A stretch of DNA of 57,596 nt from an uncultured Verrucomicrobia subdivision 3 bacterium (GTDB lineage: Bacteria > Verrucomicrobiota > Verrucomicrobiia > Limisphaerales > UBA8199), in the NCBI GenBank assembly GCA_903913865.1, contig CAIWMU010000013.1, positions 1-57,596 of the forward strand, given 5' to 3'. Made by a program: the position numbers and the translations under genes. Below, piece by piece: positions 9,001 through 17,108 of the stretch. Numbering within the stretch: the first letter of the stretch is position 1; every line of letters begins with the position of its first letter. Under the pieces are notes generated by a model. It saw only the letters and a program-made list of their open reading frames with translations. It ran no database searches and had not been told where the DNA came from.

Positions 9001-10484
9001 TCCGCCAGAACGCGGTTGAGGATGGACAGTTCCGGAACCAGATTATCCTGACTGCCCCATGCAAGGCCGCTGCAGCCGTGGACATTGATCTTTTCTGCAG
9101 CCAGCCACTCGACGCCGCCTGTGAAGCCAAAGGCCCCGCATGTGGACGTCAGAGCCGAGAGCCGGTTGCGGAGGAGGGACCAGACCCGCCCCCGGTGGGC
9201 AAGCCGCTGGTTGTCGTGGGTTTCGCTGAAGTGGGCGAGCACGCCGACCTGTGCTGACTTGTTGTTGCTGTGCTCCAAATAGCCGGCGACTTCGGTGCCT
9301 GAGTAGTTTTGGAACAGCTCCGAGTAGGCCCACTGCATCCCGCCCTCGGTGAGCAATGTTTCTGTGGCATCCCAGGCCCCTCCCAGACCCTCGAGCAGGA
9401 AGATGGTTTCGGGATACTCCTGCTGAACTTTGGCCACGATATATTGCCAGGCATTCAGGGGGACCTTGTAACCGGCATCGCACCGGAAGCCGTCCACGCC
9501 ACGACGGCACCATGTGAGGAACGCTGCCGCCAGATTGTCCCACAAGGCGACCCGGTCATGCTTCAGTTCCACCAGATCCTCCCAGGTGTTGCCCCAGGCG
9601 CCGGGGCTGGCAAATGCCCCGCTGGACTCCCGAAGGAACCAGTCCGGGTGGTTTTCCTGAAGGCGGGATCCCCAGCCAGTATGATTGATGACAATGTCGA
9701 GAAACACCCGGGCACCGAGCCGGTGGGCGGCGAAGGTCAGTTCGCGGAACTGGTCCACCCCGGTGGTGTGCTTGTCAAAAACAACGAGGGCGGGGTCGAT
9801 CCCTTCAAGGTCCAGGGCTGCATAGGGGCTTCCATACCTGCCAAACCGGGCGTAGGTGGTTGGGGTGGGGTTGATGGGGAGCAGTTGGAGGATGCGGCAG
9901 CCGAGAGTATCCACGATGTGTGGCAGCTGGGCTGTCAGATCCCTGAGGGTTCCCGAGGGAGGGAGCACGGCGAAACCGGCCTGATCCAGGGGGGCTAGCG
10001 TCTCGGCCAGCCCCGGATCGCGGGTGGAGGATTGGAACCGGGTGGCCCCATGCAAACGGGTGAAGGCGCAGTAAATCGTGTTGGCGGTCCGGCAGGAATC
10101 CGGATGGACGGTGATGCCCGCATCGGGCCCATCCGGCCAGTGCTGCCATCCCTGAGGATCCACGAGGTATGCCTTGGCTTTGAAATATCCGGGCTCCACA
10201 GCGGGGATTTCGATCGACCATCCCTGGGAGGTTTCCTGCATTGGCAGGTCCCGCCAGGAGCATCCGGCGAGCGGCAGCCCGCGGGTGTGGGCCTCCAGTA
10301 TTTCCTTCCTCAGTAGATCGGCCCTACCTAGGTTGGTTCGCAACAGAGCCTTCCATCCGGGTGCTGGGCGCTGTTCAGACCCATGCGTCAGTTCAAACCG
10401 GACCCGGTCCCCCACGAACCGCAGTAGGCGGTCTCCGGTGCGGGGAGTCATGATCGGTGACAAGTTGGTTGTTTTGGTGGCCAT
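6054..10484 (-). CDS. Two-domain glycogen debranching enzyme (GH13-type alpha-amylase plus GH133 amylo-1,6-glucosidase)
   Basis: Predicted to debranch glycogen in one polypeptide, moving short branches and then hydrolysing the remaining alpha-1,6 glucose. The chosen ATG at 10484 gives 1476 aa starting MATKTTNLSP, without a signal peptide, so it should be cytoplasmic. The N-terminal half has an amylase barrel with INHT, GFRCDAGY (Asp336), FLLEG (Glu365) and ETHDNQR (Asp424), the three GH13 catalytic positions. The C-terminal third has GYPWFLDWGRDTF and an (alpha/alpha)6 region with NGTAWTWTF, typical of bacterial and eukaryotic GDE C-terminal domains. The order amylase then glucosidase is that of eukaryotic debranching enzymes and differs from the common bacterial GlgX. 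No other glycogen gene is in the window. Confidence 0.9.
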   Translation of the reverse strand: MATKTTNLSPIMTPRTGDRLLRFVGDRVRFELTHGSEQRPAPGWKALLRTNLGRADLLRKEILEAHTRGLPLAGCSWRDLPMQETSQGWSIEIPAVEPGYFKAKAYLVDPQGWQHWPDGPDAGITVHPDSCRTANTIYCAFTRLHGATRFQSSTRDPGLAETLAPLDQAGFAVLPPSGTLRDLTAQLPHIVDTLGCRILQLLPINPTPTTYARFGRYGSPYAALDLEGIDPALVVFDKHTTGVDQFRELTFAAHRLGARVFLDIVINHTGWGSRLQENHPDWFLRESSGAFASPGAWGNTWEDLVELKHDRVALWDNLAAAFLTWCRRGVDGFRCDAGYKVPLNAWQYIVAKVQQEYPETIFLLEGLGGAWDATETLLTEGGMQWAYSELFQNYSGTEVAGYLEHSNNKSAQVGVLAHFSETHDNQRLAHRGRVWSLLRNRLSALTSTCGAFGFTGGVEWLAAEKINVHGCSGLAWGSQDNLVPELSILNRVLADHPCFFDGAKLTRISTGDSPIYALLRESAEGADHLLVLLNTDPDQQQNLRLTLPRLSQAPGSKQLTAAEFATWVDLLGQKPPHVEALNKTLEISLDAGAAYCLAPRLQPAGLSGDAYRKARARAAWGLDALAKTVPLEEFGAFEWPAVARSVDRSPRDFLAAVAWLKNHPRQGTVMESLQSAIATGPFPRVIEWNWQDSRRVTIVPPGFWLLLRDSVPFRATLNTKDGQPAQTRQSIPADGAYIACFPPLDAPIDATLSLERFITPPCPTHAHIRFLGAEPMPGNGLPQPTDIALLTNGRGAMARLAVDLGRIQSKYDCVLGANLHPEIPVDRHVFAKRLRAWINADGFISPLDFGVLSSFRAGSTTRWEFVANAGDGRTVEVAIEAWMVPMRNTVQFSFTRPTAAHATGRQLPPNAQVSLTVRVDIEDRSFHWETQRNPGAEHHFACHCRELPLEESHTRGDHPSEPGSPVSGVANLHGFIFTPTVDRQLRVSLDHGSYYSQPEWSSGIPHPIEQSRGQPGSGDAYSPGWFEILLPKGAAACLTLDAETGPPYVEARPKQDSLPGADFGERLLQAIRAFVVRRNEGRTVIAGYPWFLDWGRDTFIAARGLLAAGWREDVHQILAVFARFEKNGTLPNSIHGNDASNRDTTDAPLWFGTLCEEAATQEEDPASIYGMPVDNEGRTLHDVLRSVATNYCSGTPNGIRMDPTSALIWSPSHFTWMDTNHPACTPREGYPIEIQALWIRLLRQLALLSAPDESQPWSSLAAQASTSLEKHFWSAKTGWYADVLRCPAGVPAASAPIDDSLRSNCLIPIAFGLCDKDRARRTVSAALRHLVVPGALRSLAPLPVNLPLPLFGSGGTALNDPANPYWGQYSGDEDTRRKPAYHNGTAWTWTFPSLCEAMAVAWDMDPEAVDAARALLGSMSTVMNEGCLGQFPEILDGDAPHAQRGCDAQAWSATEALRVWQLLNPSKTPSQKANPA

Positions 10485-10952
10485 TGTGTGCCTGAAGTGG
10501 ATTACAATGTCCAACATCTGTCACAAAATCAAACGCTGGCAGAATATATTTGGCAGTGTCGATTGGATCTCGGGGAGAGGGTCATGCCCATTTGGGGTGG
10601 TTTGACTCGTTTTTGGACATTTGCAGCCGTTTAGCCTTGGGTTTTGACGTTGAATGAGCCGAAATGTGGCTGGTGTGAACTCTGGCCGGAAGATTGCTAT
10701 CAAAGACTGATAGACAACCAGCAGGACAGGATTCCTGTGCCATCCAATGTGATGACACTGGGATGTTCTGTGCTGGTATTAAGGCTGAAGACCGGTTTCC
10801 GGGCTGGTAGTGCATGACCGGGGATGCGGGGGACGGAATTGCTGGACCCAGGCGGGGTGGAAATATTAACGTCTGGAACTTGGCCGGCGCTGCCGGGCCG
10901 ATCGATTGAAACCGGGGTAATCCCCCCGAGCGGGTTGCGTTTACGGACACAA
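10485..10952. other. 468-bp divergent intergenic region with no recognised gene
   Basis: Separates the debranching enzyme gene (minus) from the TPR/PilB pair (plus) and must hold both promoters. The frame of the plus gene is open upstream to 10824 but lacks coding character. I see AT-rich stretches such as AGAATATATTTGG near 10540 and GGAAATATTAACG near 10860 that could be -10 regions, but no convincing -35/-10 pair, riboswitch or small RNA. Confidence 0.5.
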
Positions 10953-11804
10953 ATGGCACTGACGACCATAACACCAGACGAAGAGGAACAGTTGGGACAG
11001 ACGATTGAGATGTTCGAGGTGATCACTCAATCGCAGCCCAACGACTTTCAGTCGCTCGAAATCCTGAAGGAGGCTTACTCAAAGCTGGGGCGTGAAGGGG
11101 ATGCCCTGAGTGCGTCAAAGCGCATCGCCAAGGCCTATCTTGAAATGGGCCAGATGTCGGCCGCCATTCAGGAATACGAGACCATTCTTCAGAGGGCTCC
11201 ACAGGATCCGGATGTTCAGGCAGCGTTGAAGCGGCTTGAGTCCAAGGCCGGTCCGAACGGTGTGGGTGATCCACCCCCATCACCACCAGGTGGATTCCGA
11301 ATGGCTGGATCCTCCACAACAGTCCCCCCGCTGAGGGTAGATCCGGGCGGACCTCAGGACGATGGTGCAAAGATGATGCGCAAGTATTTTGTGGACACAA
11401 AGCTTGTGACTCAGGCTGATTTTAACCAGTGCTGGCCTGAGGCGAATGTTTTCACCGCGCCATCGAAGGTGCAGGAGCCGTTCGTGGCCATGCTCCATGA
11501 CAAGGGGATCATGACAGTTGAGAAGGCTCTTAAGCTAATCTCCGACAAGTCCAGATGCGCCTTCCTTTCCCTGAGCACCTACGATCTTGATATGGATCTG
11601 GCACGGACATTTTCGGCGGAAACCTGCAGGCGCTGGTGTGTGATGCCATTTGACCGGATGAGCAAAACGGTTCTGGTCGCCACGGCAAATCCATTCAACC
11701 AGCTGGCGGCGAGGGAATTGGGGGCTCAAACCCACAGCCGGCTGCTCTGGTATTTGACCACTCCGGCGGATCTTACGAAGAACATCAACAAGGCTTTTCG
11801 CTGA
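10953..11804 (+). CDS. TPR protein with C-terminal GspE/PilB N-domain (MshEN-like)
   Basis: Predicted cytoplasmic accessory protein of a type IV pilus or type II secretion motor, 283 aa. Residues 13-95 look like two or three TPR helical pairs (EAYSKLGREGDALSASKR, AYLEMGQMSAAIQEYETIL). Residues 100-135 are a Pro/Gly linker. Residues 140-283 align with the N-terminal domain of secretion ATPases (YDLDMDLARTFSAETCRRWCV, VATANPFNQLAARELG). The ATG at 10953 is chosen because the 43 codons upstream lack coding character. It ends 4 bases before the PilB gene, so the pair is surely one operon. It may act as a scaffold or adaptor for PilB; this is inference. No ATPase domain is present. Confidence 0.8.
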   Translation: MALTTITPDEEEQLGQTIEMFEVITQSQPNDFQSLEILKEAYSKLGREGDALSASKRIAKAYLEMGQMSAAIQEYETILQRAPQDPDVQAALKRLESKAGPNGVGDPPPSPPGGFRMAGSSTTVPPLRVDPGGPQDDGAKMMRKYFVDTKLVTQADFNQCWPEANVFTAPSKVQEPFVAMLHDKGIMTVEKALKLISDKSRCAFLSLSTYDLDMDLARTFSAETCRRWCVMPFDRMSKTVLVATANPFNQLAARELGAQTHSRLLWYLTTPADLTKNINKAFR

Positions 11805-11808
11805 CCGC

Positions 11809-13536
11809 ATGGCTCCCATCAAATCATTTGGAGAACGGATTGCCGATGCCCTCGTCGAGGATGGGCTGCTGACCACCCAGCAACTGGCGGAACTGCTGGA
11901 GCACCAAAAGAAGGATGGCACGCGCCTGCTGAAACTGGTCACCGAGCGTGGTCTTGTCACCGAGCTGGACATGGCCGTCTCCATGGGGCGGGTGCTTAAC
12001 ACACCCCCGGTCAATCTTTCCCGAACCGTCATCCCTGCCGAAATTGCCGAGATTGTTCCCCGGGACATGGCCCACAACTACAAGGTGGTTCCAGTCTCCC
12101 GCCTGGAGAACAAGTTGTTTCTGGCCATGGCCGATCCGCTCAACGTCCTCGCATTGGACGATGTGCGGCGGACAACCCGGATGGAGGTCGCCCCATTGAT
12201 CGCCGGGGAAAAAGCCATCACCGACAAGCTCAACAGCATCGAGTCTGCGAAGAGCGGCAGCATGGAGGACATCATCCAGGAAGCTCAGGGGGAGGATGAT
12301 GCTACCAGCCTGGAAGTGGCACGGGAGGCCGTCGAGGAGGTGAATCTGGACCAGTTGGCCGCCTCCAGCGAGGAGGCACCGGTGATCAAACTGGCGAACC
12401 TCATCCTCATTCAGGCTGTCAAGGATCGCGCCAGTGACATCCATCTGGAGCCATTTGAGAAGTCCGTCCGCCTCCGCTACCGCATTGACGGTGTGATGCT
12501 GGATGCCACTCCCCCACCGAAGCAGATGCAACTGGCTCTGGCATCCAGATACAAGGTGATGAGCAGCCTGGACATCGCCGAGCGGCGCCTGCCTCAGGAC
12601 GGCCGCATGCGCATCCGTGTTGCCGGGAAGGACTATGATATCCGTGTCTCGATCATGCCCACCGTCCATGGGGAAAAGATCGTGCTCCGGATCCTCGACA
12701 AGTCGAACCTGTCCGCCAGTATCGACAAGCTGGGGTTGGACCCGGACACTTTTGGCCGTTTCAAATCTGCAGTCGATGCCCCCCATGGCCTGATCCTCGT
12801 CACAGGTCCGACCGGTTCCGGCAAGACCACCACCCTTTATTCGGCGTTGAACGAGCTGAACAGCCCCATATACAACATTGTCACGGTGGAGGACCCTGTC
12901 GAGTTCCAGGTGCCGGGCATTAATCAGGTGCCTGTCAAGAAGGAGATAGGACTCACCTTTGCGAACGCACTCCGATCAATACTTCGCCAGGATCCCGACA
13001 TCATCATGATCGGCGAAATCCGGGACACTGAGACAGCAGAGATCGCCGTCGAGGCCGCCCTTACGGGGCATCAGGTGCTCAGCACGATGCACTGTAATGA
13101 CGCTCCTGGTGCGATCGCCCGTCTGGATGACATGGGCATAGCCCCGTTCCTGATCTCCTCCTCTGTGATCCTGACCTGTGCCCAGCGGCTTATGCGCCGC
13201 ATTTGTTCCCATTGCAAGGAGGTCGTGGACTACCCGGAAAAGATTTATCAGGATCTGGGGGTTGATCCGGAACAGTATGCCGGGGTCAAATTCTACCGCG
13301 GGAGAGGCTGCGAACGGTGCAAGAACAGCGGTTACTCGGGTCGGCTTGCCATTATTGAGGCGATGACTGTCACCGATGAAATTCGCAAGCTGGTCATCTC
13401 GCATGCCAGCACACGCGAGATGGGCAGGGTTGCCATCGGGCAGGGGATGCGCACGCTTCGCATGGTGGCCATCGACCGTGCGCGTGATGGGGTGTCAACG
13501 ATTGAGCAGGTTCTTGTGCTCACCCCTTCTCATTAA
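11809..13536 (+). CDS. pilB: Type IV pilus/type II secretion assembly ATPase, PilB/GspE family
   Basis: Cytoplasmic hexameric ATPase that powers pilus extension or pseudopilus assembly, 575 aa. An MshEN-type N-domain (about 5-145) is followed by the N2 and ATPase domains: Walker A GPTGSGKT at 333-340, Walker B region DPDIIMIGEIRD at 395-406, His box LTGHQVLSTMH at 418-428, and a four-cysteine zinc site (Cys466, 469, 501, 504) in the usual place. The nucleotide-binding PilB rather than PilT identity follows from the zinc site and N-domain. The N-domain motif that binds c-di-GMP in relatives starts RLG; here it reads SFGERI and later RLLKLV, so binding may be lost. Pilin, PilC and PilT genes are not in the window, so pilus versus secretion cannot be decided. 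Confidence 0.92.
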   Translation: MAPIKSFGERIADALVEDGLLTTQQLAELLEHQKKDGTRLLKLVTERGLVTELDMAVSMGRVLNTPPVNLSRTVIPAEIAEIVPRDMAHNYKVVPVSRLENKLFLAMADPLNVLALDDVRRTTRMEVAPLIAGEKAITDKLNSIESAKSGSMEDIIQEAQGEDDATSLEVAREAVEEVNLDQLAASSEEAPVIKLANLILIQAVKDRASDIHLEPFEKSVRLRYRIDGVMLDATPPPKQMQLALASRYKVMSSLDIAERRLPQDGRMRIRVAGKDYDIRVSIMPTVHGEKIVLRILDKSNLSASIDKLGLDPDTFGRFKSAVDAPHGLILVTGPTGSGKTTTLYSALNELNSPIYNIVTVEDPVEFQVPGINQVPVKKEIGLTFANALRSILRQDPDIIMIGEIRDTETAEIAVEAALTGHQVLSTMHCNDAPGAIARLDDMGIAPFLISSSVILTCAQRLMRRICSHCKEVVDYPEKIYQDLGVDPEQYAGVKFYRGRGCERCKNSGYSGRLAIIEAMTVTDEIRKLVISHASTREMGRVAIGQGMRTLRMVAIDRARDGVSTIEQVLVLTPSH

Positions 13537-13705
13537 ACCTTGTATGGGTGGGCGTTGACCGATCTCCTGATCCATCAGGAAGCCCAAGGATATTGCGCTT
13601 CAGGGCACAACTGGCGGCCTCCTCGACAAAGGGAAACTCCGGTTGACCGAAGCAGTCGCTCCGGGGGGCAAAACGGTTGAACAACACCTGATCCGAACGG
13701 AGGGG

Positions 13706-14971
13706 TCAATCCCCCTGACGCACCCAGGCTTCGGTAAAGTGGGCATGTTTGATGGATTCGGTTGCCGGTTTGCCGTCCACCCCCGGTTTTGTCTCGCTCG
13801 CTTTCTGGTGGAAGCTATAGGTGGCATGGATTGATCCATCCCTGGCCTGAATGATGGACGGATAATGGTAGGATCCAGCTCCGGCTTTGGCCTCGGCGGC
13901 AGTGTCTCTTTCCAGATGTCGCACCACTTTCCATGTCTTTCCTTCGTCATCCGACAGTGAAACGGCGAGGCTGTGGCGTTCGTGTTCGAGGTCGTTATTG
14001 ATGAGGAGCCAGGTTCCGCTCGCAAGCACGATGGCTTCCACACCCGCGCCCGGGTCCGGTCTGTCGGAACTGACCACCCGGCTCCAGGTTTCTCCGCGGT
14101 CGGAGGACTGGCTGAGTTGAACCCGGTGAATTGCCGAGCCGTCATCCCTCATAAAGGCGACCAGGGAACCATCCGCCTTGCGGATAACACTCGGCTGGGA
14201 TGCAATCATTCCGAAGATCGGTGTGCTGATGGACCAGTTTTGTCCCCAATCATCGGTGATGGCCATAAGGCAGCATTCAAGCCCATCGGAGTAGATGGGC
14301 ACGAGGAGTCGCCTTCCGTCCAGAACGGTGGGATGCGCCCGGGTCATCCAACCCAGCCGACAGGATATCTTTTCCGCCAGACCTGCCTTTTTTTCTTTGA
14401 CCCACTTTGTGACCTCGTCCGGTTTCATCTCCGGAGGGGGGCCATCGGCGAGGTTGTCCAGCTTCATCTCGACGGCTTGCTGAAAGTTTGTTCCCGGTTT
14501 GAGGTGCATGATTTCTCCGGCAGCCCATTGGGGAGCCCCCGGTTTCTCGTAGCGGGAGGAGATCCTGTATTTCATCAGGGCGGATTCCCATCGGTTGTCG
14601 ATGATGGTTGACCAGAACAGCCAGAGCCTTTTTTGGGGGTCAATGAACATGGCGGGGTTGGTATCAGGAAACCCCGGAGTATCGGCCATCACGAAGGGCG
14701 GGCTCCATTGCCGGGAGCCTTTCCGCAGGCGTGCCCCCAGCACACGGACATCATCCGCAGTCCGTTCCCCTGAGCCGTTGTACCAGCACACCAGAAGGTC
14801 TCCATTCGGGCATTCGACAACACAAGAACCGTGGTTGTGCCAGTGCTCAAGCGGGAAAATAAGTTCTGAAGAATGGAAGCTTTGCCGGGTGTCGACACTG
14901 CCAGCGACGGCCGGGGGGACGGGGGAAAGAAGTGTTAGGCAGATCAGGGTCAGAATTAGTTTGGATTTCAT
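13706..14971 (-). CDS. Exported sialidase-like BNR-repeat glycosidase
   Basis: Predicted six-bladed propeller hydrolase (sialidase superfamily, GH33-like) acting outside the cytoplasm, 421 aa. A signal peptide (MKSKLILTLICLTLLS, cleavage near AVAG) leads into repeats with Asp-box motifs TDDWGQNW (239-246), SSDRGETW (289-296) and SDDEGKTW (340-347). A charged Lys/Glu-rich helical insertion lies at about 171-205. Proteins of this kind are very common in Planctomycetes and Verrucomicrobia, and most have no tested substrate, so sialic acid release is only one option. It is transcribed divergently from the fatty-acid cluster and does not look linked to it. Confidence 0.82.
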   Translation of the reverse strand: MKSKLILTLICLTLLSPVPPAVAGSVDTRQSFHSSELIFPLEHWHNHGSCVVECPNGDLLVCWYNGSGERTADDVRVLGARLRKGSRQWSPPFVMADTPGFPDTNPAMFIDPQKRLWLFWSTIIDNRWESALMKYRISSRYEKPGAPQWAAGEIMHLKPGTNFQQAVEMKLDNLADGPPPEMKPDEVTKWVKEKKAGLAEKISCRLGWMTRAHPTVLDGRRLLVPIYSDGLECCLMAITDDWGQNWSISTPIFGMIASQPSVIRKADGSLVAFMRDDGSAIHRVQLSQSSDRGETWSRVVSSDRPDPGAGVEAIVLASGTWLLINNDLEHERHSLAVSLSDDEGKTWKVVRHLERDTAAEAKAGAGSYHYPSIIQARDGSIHATYSFHQKASETKPGVDGKPATESIKHAHFTEAWVRQGD

Positions 14972-15109
14972 AATCAGTGCTGCGGTCCGTTGACCGGATT
15001 TTCGGCGCAGGATGGAATGGATCGTAATGATGGGAGGGCTGATGATACAGAGAAAACCGAGGTGAATTTCTGGTGATGAAAATAATTAGCCGCGTAACTC
15101 CGAATCTAG

Positions 15110-15139
15110 TTGTCAACCGGAATGAGGCTCGTAAATAAT
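15110..15139 (+). promoter_or_regulatory. Possible promoter for the fad cluster
   Basis: TTGTCA at 15110-15115 and AATAAT at 15134-15139, spaced by 18 bases, each one or two mismatches from the sigma-70 consensus. Transcription would start close to the chosen ATG at 15149, implying a very short or absent leader. The 11-bp palindrome TGACAATGTCA at 15144-15154 surrounds that start codon. Both could be chance. Confidence 0.3.
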
Positions 15140-15148
15140 TCGCTGACA

Positions 15149-16981
15149 ATGTCATTATCCAAGGTGTGTTTGTCCTCGCTCGTCGGGGGGAATTTTCTGC
15201 TCGTTGAGACGGATTCCAATGCCATTTTCACACCCGAGGACATTAGCAGCGACCAGCGGATGATGGCCGATACGGCAGCCCGGTTCATGGACAAGGAGGT
15301 CCTTCCCAACATCGAGGCTCTGGAGCAGCAGGATGAGGGTGTCACGCCGAGATTGTTCCAAATGGCAGGGGAACTCGGACTGCTTGGAATGGATGTTCCT
15401 CCGGAGTTTGGGGGCCTTGGCGTGGGCAAGACCAGCCTTTTGGGGGTGGAGGAGCAGTTTACGCGATTGGGGGGATTTGGGGTGACGTGCGGGGCTCATT
15501 CCGGGATTGGGACACTGCCTCTTCTATACTTCGGGACGGAGGCCCAAAAGGAGAAATACCTCAGCAAACTGGCGAGCGGGGAATGGATGGGGGCCTATGC
15601 GTTGACCGAAACCGGATCCGGTTCCGATGCTCTGGCGATGAGGACCAAGGCCACGCTGTCTGCTGATGGCACACATTACCTCCTCAACGGAACCAAGATG
15701 TGGATTTCGAACACGGCCTGGGCGGAGCTGTTTACAGTTTTTGCGAAAGTGGATGGGGAGCACGTCACGGCTTTCCTTGTGGAGCGTCGTTTTCCGGGTG
15801 TTTCTTTCGGGAAGGAGGAGCACAAGTTGGGGATCAAATCATCCTCGACACGCCGTGTCACCCTTGAGGATGCGAGGGTGCCTGTCGAGAACCTGCTCGG
15901 GGGAATTGGAAAGGGAGCCTACATCGCCTTCAATATTCTGAACGCCGGGAGATTCAAACTCGGGGCTGGTGCACTGGGGGCTGCCAGAGAGTCGATCAAG
16001 GGCGCTGCCCGTTATGCGATGGAGCGTCAGCAATTCGGGCGGCCGCTTGCCGGCTTTGGTTTGATTCAGGAGAAGCTGGGGGAGATGGCGGTCCGCCTGT
16101 TTGCCGGTGAAAGCGCTGTCTATCGTACTGCGGGCATGATGGAAGCGGTGTTTGAGACCGGGGAACTTGTGGACTCAACGACACCCCCATTTCCGCGAGG
16201 ACTGGAGGAGTTTGCCCTCGAATGCTCCATCATCAAGGTCTCCTGCAGCGAGATTCTGGATGACGTGGCGGATGAGGCACTCCAAATTCACGGCGGTTAC
16301 GGGTATACCGAAGAATTTCCCCCGGCCCGGGTATGCCGGGATTCCCGGATCAACCGGATTTTTGAGGGCACGAACGAGATCAACCGGCTGTTCATCCCGG
16401 GACTGCTGCTGCGGAGGGCGCAGCGGGGGCGATTGGCGTTAGTGGAGGCGATCTCCCGGGTTGAGGGAGAATTGCGTGAAATTTCGGCACGGCCTTCAGA
16501 CTTTGAGCATAGGGGATCCGCAGGGAGTGGTGGAGTTGGTTCTGATCTCGGGCAGGCCCGTTCGCTGGTTGAGAATGCCAAGCGGCTCGTGCTCCATCTT
16601 TTCGGCCTGATTCACAAGAAATACGGGGAGAAATTCAGTGAGGAGCAGGAAGTTGTGGCGATTCTCAGCGACATGATCATTGATATTTACCTTGCCGAGA
16701 GTGCACTGCTGCGCACAGCCAAGGCTCTGGGCAGGGGGAAATCCGCCGGGGTTATGGCCGACCTTGCCATGGCATTTGTAAATGATGCCGCAGGGCGTTG
16801 GGAGGGGCTTGCACGAAAGGCTTTTGCTGTCATTTCGGAGGGGGATCAGTTGTCACAGCATCTCGCAACACTCCGCTCGTTGATGCGATGGACACCGCTG
16901 AACGGGGTTTCGATCAGGCGGCGGATCGCGAACAGACTTTGTGAGGTTGGCAGCTATCCGGCCCTGGTGTGTTTGAAATGA
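15149..16981 (+). CDS. fadE: Acyl-CoA dehydrogenase (FadE-like)
   Basis: FAD enzyme for the first oxidative step of beta-oxidation, acyl-CoA to trans-2-enoyl-CoA, handing electrons to ETF. The start at 15149 gives 610 aa beginning MSLSKVCLSS; this lines up with the N-terminal GGxFL...FTPED pattern of Bacillus FadE. ATG at 15122 and TTG at 15110 are alternatives. Landmarks are ALTETGSGSDA (FAD/substrate loop), KMWISN, QFGRPL and IFEGTNEINR, whose Glu is in the catalytic-base position. A C-terminal extension of about 170 residues beyond the core fits the long FadE-type family, though it includes a short Gly/Ser-rich stretch near RGSAGSGGVGSD. It is the first of seven plus-strand genes that together form a full beta-oxidation route. 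Confidence 0.93.
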   Translation: MSLSKVCLSSLVGGNFLLVETDSNAIFTPEDISSDQRMMADTAARFMDKEVLPNIEALEQQDEGVTPRLFQMAGELGLLGMDVPPEFGGLGVGKTSLLGVEEQFTRLGGFGVTCGAHSGIGTLPLLYFGTEAQKEKYLSKLASGEWMGAYALTETGSGSDALAMRTKATLSADGTHYLLNGTKMWISNTAWAELFTVFAKVDGEHVTAFLVERRFPGVSFGKEEHKLGIKSSSTRRVTLEDARVPVENLLGGIGKGAYIAFNILNAGRFKLGAGALGAARESIKGAARYAMERQQFGRPLAGFGLIQEKLGEMAVRLFAGESAVYRTAGMMEAVFETGELVDSTTPPFPRGLEEFALECSIIKVSCSEILDDVADEALQIHGGYGYTEEFPPARVCRDSRINRIFEGTNEINRLFIPGLLLRRAQRGRLALVEAISRVEGELREISARPSDFEHRGSAGSGGVGSDLGQARSLVENAKRLVLHLFGLIHKKYGEKFSEEQEVVAILSDMIIDIYLAESALLRTAKALGRGKSAGVMADLAMAFVNDAAGRWEGLARKAFAVISEGDQLSQHLATLRSLMRWTPLNGVSIRRRIANRLCEVGSYPALVCLK

Positions 16982-17014
16982 GCGCGGGTGTTCACCCTGG
17001 ATTGTTAATTGGCA

Positions 17015-17052
17015 TAGAAGCCCTTGTCCCATTGGGTTCTTTTTCCTGTTTT
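17015..17052 (+). terminator. Weak possible terminator between fadE and fadD
   Basis: Five-base arms AGCCC and GGGTT around a 10-base loop, followed by CTTTTTCCTGTTTTT. The stem includes a G-T pair and is short. It could reduce read-through from fadE into fadD. Confidence 0.25.
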
Positions 17053-17108
17053 TATGTTTCGGGCGCTTGCGTGGTTGACAATTGCCTCATTCGGGGCGAG
17101 CGGTTCAC

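Noticed and set aside
10485-10952. c-di-GMP riboswitch upstream of the PilB operon
   Set aside because: Considered because of the pilus context; no GEMM-like conserved core could be found.
13138-13600. Hairpin TCCTGA/TCAGGA at 13565-13580 as a pilB terminator
   Set aside because: Six-base stem without a T-run; no better than chance.
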